DNA of 64,000 bases from contig JAEVLN010000031.1 of the NCBI GenBank assembly GCA_018350325.1, positions 293,472 through 357,471 on the forward strand, given 5' to 3'. A program made the position numbers and the translations under genes. Of the stretch, positions 55,848 through 64,000 are shown one piece after another (position 1 is the first letter of the stretch; each line of letters opens with the position of its first letter). The notes under the pieces were generated by a model that was not told the DNA's origin, did no database searches, and saw only the letters and a program-made list of their open reading frames with translations. The stretch comes from Globodera rostochiensis (taxonomy: Eukaryota > Nematoda > Chromadorea > Rhabditida > Heteroderidae).

Positions 55848-58408
55848 ATGTATGCGATTCTTCTCCTTGTCATTCTCGTGCGTGCCACGAACGGTGAGAA
55901 TACAATTGAAAAAAAGAAATTCCTGTAAATGTTCGAATATGATCATGGCAGACAATGCCAGACATCCGCCGGGGATGAACCCGAAAAGCCTAGCCTTGGG
56001 CAGCATTCAAATTTTAAATTGTATTGGAAACTCCTCAGCACATTTGGGCTTTCAAATGAGCCCAACCAAGCTAATTTCATTGAATTTTCAGTTGTGTTAT
56101 TTTGATTAAAGTTACAGTATAGTGTCTCCAAAAGTTTTGAAACTGTTGAAACTGAATTGTCCTGTGTACATTTTTTTATGTCCAAAAATTTTTTTAGAAA
56201 AAAACGTGGTCCTCCTGGTGCCGGGCTAGGTTGTTAGGTTGTTAGAAAAATCAGGACTCCAGGATTTTCAGGACTAACCGGATTTTTTGGCCCGGGCCTG
56301 CTCTGTTTGAGACTAGAAAATCCGGGCACGCGGGCCCTTGAAACTGTTGAAATTTTAATCGTTTTCTTAGGGCATAATTTTTATTTGCTTACAAAACATC
56401 ATCAACAATTGTGCCTTATGATGATGATTTTTAGCGCTTGAGTGTTGGCAAGGCGAGCACGAAATATTGACACCCGGTGGCACTAGAGATTTAATGGTCC
56501 TGGCAAAATGTCCGGTGAATTTCACGCGTTGCGGCACACTAACTTGCTCAATGGATGAGAAGGCTTTGAAAGGATTACTTGGCGTTCCTCCGGGAAGTGC
56601 GTTTTTTATAAAAATATAGGAGCCAAGAATTTAATTCAAAAACATAAAAAACCAACAAAATAAAAAAAAAGATAAACCTGAATTAAAATTACCAAAAAAT
56701 CCAAAATTAAAACAACCAAAAAAAACCCACTACCCCTTGAAATGCTTAAGATCAGGACTGAGATCTTAAAAAAATGTCCGGCAGACACTTTTAAAATACA
56801 CCCATAACATCTCGGACCGCCCCCATCGGGGGAACTGTAGTGAACGCCCCACGACAAAATGGCGCCGAAATGATATACCAATCGCTTCGTCTCGAGTAGT
56901 TATGGACGAAAAATAGAGTAGGCCGGGCCGGGATTTTTGGGAAAAGCCGTGATCGGGATTGAAAAAATTAAAAAATCCCGAATTTTAAAGGGGGAAAATT
57001 AATCAAATCCCGGTCAAAAAACCCGCGACTAATGAAGATTTGTCAACTTTGACAAAAAAACCGGGATTATATAAAGGGAAATTCAGTCAGAAATTTGGAG
57101 ACTTCAGTACCAGTCCCGGCCTACTCTACGAAAAACTAGGTCTCAAGGTGCGGAAATGGCTTTTTACAAAAATAGCTAGAGCCCGGATTTATATGGACTA
57201 AAAGGTCAAATGTGGATTTAAAATAATGACCAAAAAACTTCCAAAATATGGACCAAAAACCACAAAAAGTGCCAAAATATGGGCTAAAAATGTGCAAAAA
57301 CTGATCAATCCAGTCAATTTTTGCATGAAAACCTTCAAAATTCGTCATTAATTTTTATCTCAGAACTGAAAATGTACTATTTTCGCATGCTTTTGAAAAT
57401 TTTATAAAAAATAATAATTTTTTGGGGAATCTCGATCTATCGATTTATTATGAAAAAATGGCAGAAATATGGATTTATATGGACTAAAAAGTCGCTTTAA
57501 TTCTAAAATTTTAAAATGAATGCTAGGTGGCAGTTTTTACAAACAACCTAGCTAACTGAGGTCCCGCCCCAGTTTTTCGTGACGAAGCGATTGGTATATC
57601 ATTTGCGCAATTTTGGAGTGGGGCGTTCAGACATTCCCTGATGCCAATTAATTTGTGTTGAAAACAGCAAACATTGAACTAATAGTTAAAATCTTTTAAA
57701 CTGAATACCGTATTTCCTCTATTAGTAGCCTCCCCTTTATTTGAAGCCCCCCCCCCCCTCTCCTCGAGGGGTGGTTGCTACAATTAGAGGGGGCGAGGCT
57801 TCAAATGTAGGGGGTTACTAATAGAGGAAATACGGTAATTCGTGTTAAAAAAACACCAAAAAATAAAACTAATACCGTTTATTCCTATTAGTAGCCCACT
57901 CTCCATTTGAAGCCCCCTCTGTAATTGTAGCCCCTCATCGAGGGGGTGTTGAAAAATAGAAGCCCCGGGGCTACTAATAGGAAAAATACGGTAGTTGAAA
58001 TCTTTAAAACTGAATATATTGTTTAGTCGGAATTGCATATGAATAGGCGTACCGGATCTCCAAAAGAATGCTAACAATATTTTGTTTTGTTTTTTAAATT
58101 CAAATTGCTCAGCAAAAAGCGCGACGACAATGACCAAGGCGTGTTTGCCAGCGATAGGCGAATGTGAGCTGCAGCCTAAAGAAGGAATCTCCTCCACTGG
58201 AGCCGCTTTCATGGCACTTAAAAAGCACTGCAAAGCATCGTGCTGCGAAGGTAATGCATGCAACGGTGAAAGCATCGTACGCAAGAGTGAAAGCAACACA
58301 CGCAGTGGCACGCTCGGACTGCGTTCCCTCGGCACGGTCACTGCAATTATGGCATTCTTTGCGGGTAAACAACATTCTTTAAACTCAATTGTTAGCATTG
58401 GCATTTAA
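55848..58408 (+). CDS. Ly-6-like GPI-anchored protein, gene B, 152 aa
   Basis: Exons 55848-55893, 56435-56596 and 58158-58408 join in phase to 459 bases ending TAA. Residues 1-15 form a leader of Leu/Ile/Val. The mature part starts Ala-Leu-Glu-Cys-Trp-Gln-Gly, has cysteines at Lys-Cys, Arg-Cys and Thr-Cys, then Cys-Cys-Glu-Gly-Asn-Ala-Cys-Asn followed by three heptad repeats and a hydrophobic C-terminus (Val-Thr-Ala-Ile-Met-Ala-Phe-Phe-Ala). The CC-x4-CN ending and hydrophobic tail are typical of Ly-6/uPAR three-finger proteins held by GPI. AATAAA follows 12 bases after the stop. No ligand can be inferred. Intron 2 holds a GGGACC MITE and two pogo-type MITEs. Confidence 0.72.
56914..57128. 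mobile_element. GGGACC-type MITE in intron 2 of gene B
   Basis: TAGAGTAGGCCGGGCCGGG and GTCCCGGCCTACTCTA; CGAAAAA flanks both sides. Same position and family as 51486-51712 in unit A. Confidence 0.8.
57150..57700. other. Intron 2 of gene B, AT-rich
   Basis: ATATGGACTAAAAGGTCAAA at about 57190 and ATATGGACTAAAAAGTCGC at 57477 bracket a section rich in AAAATATGGACCAAAAA. This may be another small element. No coding sequence. Confidence 0.4.
57706..57837. mobile_element. Pogo-derived MITE, 132 bp
   Basis: TACCGTATTTCCTCTATTAG and its complement at the right end are the same ends as 7251-8460. C-rich subterminal blocks and a CTCGAGG centre remain. Confidence 0.85.
57873..57993. mobile_element. 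Pogo-derived MITE, 121 bp
   Basis: TACCGTTTATTCCTATTAGT at the left and ACTAATAGGAAAAATACGGT at the right, with ATTTGAAG and TTGAAAAATAGAAGCCCC as in 7251-8460. It lies 35 bases from a sister element in the same orientation. Confidence 0.82.
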
Positions 58409-58634
58409 ATCGAAAGTAAAATAAACGCTTGCAACTTTTAGTGTTTTTCGTCCGTTGGAACTGAGTTGTGAGAAGAGAATAGAATAAATGAAGCTGAATA
58501 CAAAATCCAAACATCGAAAATTACCCAAAGATAATTCGAATGTTATGGACGATTTTTGCATGAATAAATTATGCATTTGGAACAGATACATATTTATTTA
58601 TTAATGTGTAAAAAGTAACAGAGTTTGACCAACA

Positions 58635-58737
58635 TACCGCAAACACTCTTGTAATCCCACCAGCGGCATTATTTTTCAACCCCCTCCGAGGGGGCGGGAT
58701 TATTAGAAGGGGCGGGATTATAAGAGTGTTTACGGTA
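58635..58737. mobile_element. TA-flanked MITE (GTAAACACTC family), 103 bp
   Basis: TACCGCAAACACTCTTGTAA to TTATAAGAGTGTTTACGGTA. It lies in unit B, 3' of gene B, at the place matching 53183-54104 of unit A (both followed by TTCGATGT and CTCTCCTTTGATAG). Confidence 0.85.
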
Positions 58738-58739
58738 TT

Positions 58740-59390
58740 CGATGTATTCTCTCCTTTGATAGAGTTGGGTTATCAGTCCCAAACCGCAAAATATTCGTTG
58801 TCAATTCAATATTATATACTTTATATGCCAAAGTCAACTTGCGCAATTTGGATCAAATTTTATTGCCGACAAACGCAATTCTATTCGGGCCTAAAATACC
58901 TATTTTGGAGTTTTTGATCCTAATATAGGATCAAACCTATTTTAGGCATCTGAATATTTTTTGGGTAAAATATAAGTATTACCATCAACTCGTTCCACAA
59001 CATCGACTCGTTCCCTTTAATAAAAAACAAACTTTCAAAAATCGTACAAAATTTGTGAATCTATCTTAAGAAAATTGAAGCAAAAATTCAGAAATACTAT
59101 GTGATGAATTTTTCAAAATTTTTTTTTGCGCGCATTTTAATTAAATAATATTAGTGAAAATTTAAAAAAAAATATTATTAATGGGGAAAGGGTATAGCGC
59201 TTCCGACCCGAATCCCCCCCCCCCGTCCGAATCCCCATATTTGCATAATTTTAGACCAAAATTAATTTTTGGGAGAATTTTAATTTTTGAAAAAAGTTTA
59301 TTCCGAGTTTAGGGTTCAAAACCGGTTGAAATCGAGGCAAATTTGGTCTAATGCTACTAATAATGATACAGCCCTGACAAAAATTGTGCG
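58740..59390. other. Junction between units B and C
   Basis: TTCTCTCCTTTGATAGAGTT onward to ACATCGACTCGTTCCCTTTA parallels 54115-54375 of unit A. Then comes private sequence with a C run at 59213-59225. No gene. Confidence 0.45.
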
Positions 59391-59394
59391 ACTT

Positions 59395-60460
59395 ATATTA
59401 AAATTATGGCATTTGCCAAAAAAAAAGGCATTTTGAGAGTATTCTTCATTCACTGGCGAAAATGTAACCAGAAGCGGAAATGTTACTATTTCCTGCTTGG
59501 CGAATGTTAAATTATAATTTTATCGTCATTTTTATAAATGCGGCTGTCATTTAATTAAAGCTAAATAATTTTATTAATATTTGTAAAAATTTGTGGACAT
59601 TTATTATTCTTTAAATTTACTAAAATTTTTGCAGAGAAATTCTTTAACACAAGCTTGACAGATTTATAGATCAAATTTTACGTAAATTATAATTATTTGA
59701 TTTTAACTAATGCGAGGAACCGGAACGGCTCCGGTAAGATTTTTCCTGGCCTGCAGAGCTTTCTCAGCAATTTCTAAGTCTCATCGAGACAGATACCCCA
59801 AGAACCCCGAGACTTTTTGGAATTAATTTAGGTTCAAAAATTAAATAATTTTTTGAGAATTCTGCTCAAGCATTTAAAATTCCGCATATCACTGTGACAA
59901 TGTGGCTGTGTTGCCAACTCACCTAGGCTAAGGCAAACCGGCTTTCAAAAATTTTAAATTGTATTGATACCAGCGGCGACAACAAAAAAAGGTATAAAAA
60001 CGCTTTTATGTCTTAAAAATATGCCCAAAATTTTATAATATTTAAAGAATTTTATTAAATTATCTCTTTTTTCTAATTATTTTATGTAAATGTAAAATAT
60101 TCGCTTTTTGCTTTCGCTGTTTTTGTCCCACCAGTGTGTTAATCATCAAATTTCTGATCAGTTTTTGTGGTGTCAGATGGAATGAATGAATGGCTGCTGG
60201 TGGTGGGAAGAGCAGCACAATTCATCATTCATTCATTCTTCATTATTTTGCTTTTATTTGGTGTTGGAAAAGCAATGAAAAATTTTGAACAAATACGCTC
60301 ATAAAATAAAAAGTTTTAAACAAAAATTAATTAATTAAAAGGAAAAGTTTTGTTTTTGTTAAGAGGATCAATTCATAAACAGTATTATAATCATTTTTAA
60401 TTTTTTAAAATGCCAAATTTAATTTTAAGAAAAACAATCGAACACCTTCAATCCGACAAA
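59395..60460. repeat. 5' part of duplicated unit C
   Basis: Parallels 54470-55845. It includes the minus-strand exon-like block (59705-59785, Glu-Ile-Ala-Glu-Lys-Ala-Leu-Gln) and the empty hAT site, then the GGAAGAGCAGCACAATTCAT stretch and the AATTCATAAACAGTATTAT leader region before exon 1. Confidence 0.75.
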
Positions 60461-60463
60461 ACA

Positions 60464-61891
60464 ATGGGTGTGCTCCTTCTTCTCCTTGTCATTCTCGTGC
60501 GTGCCACGAACGGTGAGAATACAATTTTTGAAAAAAATTTTTTGTAAATGATCGAATATGATCATGGCAGACAATGCCAGACATTCGCCGGGGATGAACC
60601 CGAATTCGCTTTTGAATGTCGTAAGCCGACACATTTTTTGAAGCGAAGTGAAGGTTTTCTGGCCATAACTTTTTTCATTGCTTATTATTGCTTCTCCTCA
60701 TCGAGAGCTTTCATTTGGTATAGTGTTCACCCCTAATGGGCTTAGAGGTTGTAGAAGAGTTATAAAGCATTCGACACTCAAAACCCTTTCGACCTTCGGA
60801 CCTCCCCGGATGATCATTTTTAGCGCTTGAGTGTTGGCAAGGCGAGACCGAAATAACGTCACCGGGTGGCACTAAAGGTGAGATGAAGCTGGAGAAATGT
60901 TCGGCGGGGGGTCTACTCGTCACGCATTGCACCAAACTCTCTTGCTCGTTGGATGAGGAGGCTTTGAAAAAATTTCCTGCCATTTCGCCGGGAGGTGCGT
61001 TATAGTTGAAAACAGCAAAAACATAGAGCCTAATAGTTGAAATTACGGTTCAGCCCCGACCCCTCGAGGGCGGAAAAAGGGGGTCTGAGTTTTCGTCCCC
61101 GACCAAAAAAGTCGAGGTTCAGGGATAGGGCTGAACCCTAGTTGAAATTTGGATACTTCAGTACCAGTCCCGGCCTACTCTACAAAAACTAGGTCCCAAG
61201 CTGCGGCTTTTTAGAGAAATAACAGGGTAGGACGGGACCGAGGCCAGTAACCAATTTTTCCCATTTTGGTACTGAAATTTTGATCCCGGTTTTTCAAAAT
61301 TCCTTTAAAATCCCCTTATAACGGTCCCGGTTTTTTTGAGCGGAACCAAATTTAGTCCCGGTCCCGGTTTTTCCAAAAGAGTCCCGGTCCCGTCCTACCC
61401 TAGTCAGAACTTAACTACTGAACAAAAAGTCGGGGTCGGGGTTTCTGTCCCCGACCAAAAAAGTCGAGGTTCAGGGACGGGGCTGAACCCTAGTTGAAAT
61501 GTTTTAAACTGAATATTTTTGTTTGGTCGAAATTGCATATGAATAGACACCGGAATCTCCAAAAGAATGCTAACAATAATCCGTTTTAAACTCAAATTGC
61601 TCAGCAAAAAGCCTAACGACAACGGCCAAGTCGTGTTTGTCGGTGATAGGCGAATGTAAGATGCCTGAAGAAGGAGACCTCAATGGAGTCTCTCTCAAGA
61701 AACTTAAAAAGTACTGCAAAATATCGTGCTGTAAAGGCAACGCATGCAACGGCACGCTCGGACTGCGTTCCCTCGGCACGGTCACTGCAATTATGGCATT
61801 ATTTGCGGGTAACAACAATTCGTCTAAACTCAATTGTTGGCATTGGCATTTAAAGTTGCAACTTTCAGTGTTTTTCGTCCGTTGGAACTGA
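60464..61891 (+). CDS. Ly-6-like GPI-anchored protein, gene C, 153 aa
   Basis: Exons 60464-60512, 60824-60994 and 61650-61891 join in phase to 462 bases. The leader is Met-Gly-Val then a run of Leu/Val/Ile to Ala-Thr-Asn; the mature part begins Ala-Leu-Glu-Cys-Trp-Gln-Gly. Nine cysteines are spaced as in Ly-6-like domains, ending Cys-Cys-Lys-Gly-Asn-Ala-Cys-Asn-Gly with a single heptad unit. The hydrophobic stretch Val-Thr-Ala-Ile-Met-Ala-Leu-Phe-Ala would direct GPI attachment, but the reading frame runs about 27 residues further (through Lys-Leu-Asn-Cys-Trp) than expected for a GPI signal. Exon 3 acceptor TGATAG is intact. It is the shortest-intron member of the family. Confidence 0.72.
60655..60725. 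repeat. Fragment resembling the 538-bp unit in intron 1 of gene C
   Basis: GGCCATAACTTTTTTC ... GAGAGCTTTCATTTGGTATA resembles GGCCATAACTTTTTTGC ... GAGAGCTTCCATTTGGCATA of 4480-4562. The match is short and imperfect. Confidence 0.4.
61047..61140. mobile_element. GGTTCAGCCCCG-type MITE in intron 2 of gene C
   Basis: GGTTCAGCCCCGACCC at the left, GGGCTGAACCCTA at the right. A second partial copy lies at about 61425-61492. Related to 36978-37250. Confidence 0.55.
61225..61402. mobile_element. GGGACC-type MITE, reverse orientation, intron 2 of gene C
   Basis: AGGGTAGGACGGGACCG at the left and GGTCCCGTCCTACCCTA at the right; the interior matches 52726-52961 inverted (CCCATTTTGGTACTGAAATT). No target duplication visible. 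Confidence 0.65.
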
Positions 61892-62056
61892 TTTGTGAGA
61901 AGAGAATGAACGAAGCTGCTGAATACAAAATCCAAACATCGAAAATTACCCAAAGATAATTCGAATGTAATTGACTATGCAAGAATAAATTATGCTTTTG
62001 GAACAGATAAATATTTATTTATTAATGTGTAAAAAAGTAACAGAGTTTTACCAACA

Positions 62057-62236
62057 TACCGTAAACACTCTTGTAATCCCACCGGTGGGATTATTTTTCA
62101 ACCCCCTCCAAGGAGGCGGGATTATTAGAGGGGCGGGCTTATTAGAGGGGGCGGGATTATTAGAGGGGGCGGGATTATTAGAGGGGGCGGGATTATTTTT
62201 CAACCCCCGAGGGAGCGGGATTATTAGAGGTGGTGT
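62057..62236. mobile_element. TA-flanked element (GTAAACACTC family), right end lost
   Basis: TACCGTAAACACTCTTGTAA opens it; GGGCGGGATTATTAGAG repeats follow; the right inverted end is missing after GGATTATTAGAGGTGGTG. It lies 3' of gene C, as in units A and B. Confidence 0.75.
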
Positions 62237-62483
62237 ACAGAAAAAGTACAGTCTGTATATATGCAAGGTGGTCCTAACCCTAATTTTAATCCTAAAATAA
62301 AAATAGCATGTTCATTAGGGTCTTGGTTCTGGTGCCACCTACCCCCTAAGGTCTAAATCTGGATTGACTATGACCAGAATTTAGCAGAATAAAAATGCTT
62401 GGTCTTCAACAGGATTAAATTCTTTAATTAAATAAGGCACTTCGCTGGGCGGACAAAAAATGCAGTCACAGTGGGAAAAAGCA

Positions 62484-62580
62484 GGCGTGGGCACGGGCAT
62501 CCGGATATCCGCGGATATATCCGGATACGGACGGATAACGGATATGACCCTAATATCCGCGGATATCCGTCGTAGCCGTT
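62484..62580. repeat. GGATATCC palindromic block
   Basis: CAGGCGTGGGCACGGGCATC is followed by dense ATCCGGATATCCGCGG-type palindromes. It is inverted relative to 41505-41711. A smaller piece is at 63088-63112. Confidence 0.6.
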
Positions 62581-62644
62581 GTTTTTTGACTGCTGAAGGA
62601 AAATTTGTTGATGATTTTCTTAAAGTGATTTTAAAGAGAAATTC

Positions 62645-62720
62645 AATGGTGTGCATATGGTCGAGTGGTTAAACTTTTAGGGGTATCCATTTTGGGTTTA
62701 ATGTTCTAGCCCCTCTCGCG
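62645..62720 (+). mobile_element. tRNA(Ser/Leu)-like SINE head
   Basis: TGGTCGAGTGGTTAAAC is a good A box of the Ser/Leu type, and GTTCTAGCCCC a B box about 45 bases on. The stems do not close. The head differs from the other SINEs in the window. Confidence 0.45.
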
Positions 62721-62849
62721 ACGTCGTTTTCTTTAATTAACCAAAACCCCAAAATTTTGAAAAAGAATTTTTTCTTAGCGTAAGGAAAAAAGAGAAAAAT
62801 AACATCGCAGAAAAAATTTAAGAAGAAAAATTCGTAATTTTTGACCAAT

Positions 62850-62925
62850 TCTCTTAACAGATTTAGTCAAAAATCCCAAAAATTTTCTCGGCGGCGCCTA
62901 TCGGCACCGCCGAACCCCCACCAAG
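62850..62925 (+). repeat. Palindromic module copy
   Basis: TCTTAACAGATTTAGTCAAA, then TCTCGGCGGCGCC-TATCGGCACCGCCGA and a C run; same order as at 9308-9400. Confidence 0.75.
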
Positions 62926-63119
62926 TTTAATCATTGATTTGAGAGATAAAATTTATTCATTGAAAAATCTGATAATATTTTCTTGTTAACTCAATACATT
63001 TCACAATTCCGGTTTAATTTTATAGTCGCAAAAAAATTGCAATTATTTTTTCAAATTTTGGAGCAATTTTAGTGGGTTAAAATAATGCGGATATCCGCGG
63101 ACGGATATCCCGATAAACG

Positions 63120-63270
63120 CGTCAAATGCGTCTAATTAAAGCAAACTAATTTTATTAATATTTGTAAACTTTGTGAACATTTATTATTCTTTAAATTTAA
63201 TAAAATTTTTGAGAGAAAATCTTTAACAAGCTTGACAGATTTCATATTTAAATTTTTCGTTTAAATTATA
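63120..63270. repeat. Fragment of a fourth duplicated unit
   Basis: AATTTTATTAATATTTGTAA to AAGCTTGACAGATTTCATAT parallels 54660-54785 and 59560-59690. The following sequence departs from the other units. Confidence 0.65.
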
Positions 63271-63279
63271 ATTAGTATT

Positions 63280-63837
63280 TCTAAAAATGCCCATAAATTC
63301 AGAGATTATTTTGCAAAAATAAAATGAATTAGTTTTAATTTTTGTCATTTTTCGCAACAATTAATTCACTGGACAAAGCAGAATCCGTGAAAGTAAAATT
63401 GGAAGAAACGTCACTCAAAACGTTTTACAACAATTTATGTTTGGAAACCTGAACTTGGCACATCCATGAGTCAATTTTTATTATTTAAATTAATTTAAAA
63501 TTCTTTTACAAGCATCAAAAAGGAATTGATGCAACGTTTTTATGAAATTAAGTGCAAAAATCGTAAAATTAGTGATGAGGACATTGGCTAAAAGGTTGAA
63601 AATTTGAAGTGCCACTTTGATTAAATAATTTAAACGACAGCAATTACATCCAAATTTTGTTTTTAATGTTTCTGCTTCATCTTGCTTTTCTTTCAAACGT
63701 CGATATTTGTCGACATATTCCAAAAAATGTTCCGACAAAACAAATGCATTTATTTCAAAGATATCGACCCAAAAGCTTTCCAATAGCAGAAAAAATTGTG
63801 CATTTTTTATAAATCTGGGGTTGGAACAGTGAGCTCA
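63280..63837. other. AT-rich sequence, no gene supported
   Basis: A minus-strand frame of 97 codons (63490-63783) has Lys/Phe/Leu-rich composition and no splice or domain support. I leave it unassigned. Confidence 0.35.
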
Positions 63838-64000
63838 AAATGCATTATTTTTATGGCAAATGCCATAATTTTGGATATTTGCCATATTTCCACACTTGCC
63901 ATAATTTGGCTGCAAATCTCTTAACAAATTGAGTCAAAAATTCAAAATTTTCTCGGCGGCGCCTATCGGCACCCCCCTCCCAACAGTGAAGAAGAATTCT
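63838..64000 (+). repeat. Palindromic module copy at the window edge
   Basis: GCCATATTTCCACACTTGCC, TGCAAATCTCTTAACAAAT, TCTCGGCGGCGCCTATCGGC and AACAGTGAAGAAGAATTCT, as at 9177-9411. It runs to the end of the window. Confidence 0.75.

Overview
This is a eukaryotic, AT-rich, repeat-dominated window. Short introns with AG acceptors, an animal-type paracaspase gene and a small Ly-6-like gene family point to a metazoan. A nematode is the most likely source, but the species is inference. I see no bacterial operons, rRNA genes or CRISPR arrays. Most open frames of 60-360 codons are by-products of tandem repeats; the real genes are spliced, and I assembled them by eye from exon phases.

Layout. 1-4.8 kb: a 538-bp tandem repeat, interrupted by a duplicated GC-richer segment. 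5.5-6.4 kb (minus): a complete five-exon gene for a 229-aa secreted or single-pass membrane protein that I do not recognise. 6.5-9.4 kb: a fold-back element and a 1.2-kb pogo-like transposon remnant. 9.9-13.8 kb: a very uniform 43-bp satellite. 14-18.4 kb (plus): orphan exons among three hAT-type elements with perfect 8-bp target duplications. 20.05-44.6 kb (minus): one paracaspase (MALT1-like) gene, 16 exons and 726 codons. Its intron 11 is about 14.2 kb, nearly all a ~107-bp satellite; intron 6 holds nineteen 76-bp repeats. 45-48.4 kb: SINE, 29-bp array, a broken SAP-like gene and hAT elements. 48.7-64 kb (plus): a segmental duplication with three paralogous Ly-6-like genes (A, B, C) and the start of a fourth unit, each with shared or private mobile-element insertions.

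How the parts relate. The paracaspase gene carries a death-domain-like N-terminus, one clear Ig domain, the His/Cys caspase-like domain and a C-terminal Ig-like region. The Ly-6-like proteins have a signal peptide, spaced cysteines, a CC-x4-CN motif and a hydrophobic tail suggesting GPI anchoring. They differ in the number of a seven-residue repeat at that motif (8, 3 and 1). Comparing the three units dates several insertions before or after the duplications. hAT-type and TA-flanked non-autonomous elements and tRNA-derived SINEs fill introns and intergenic DNA.
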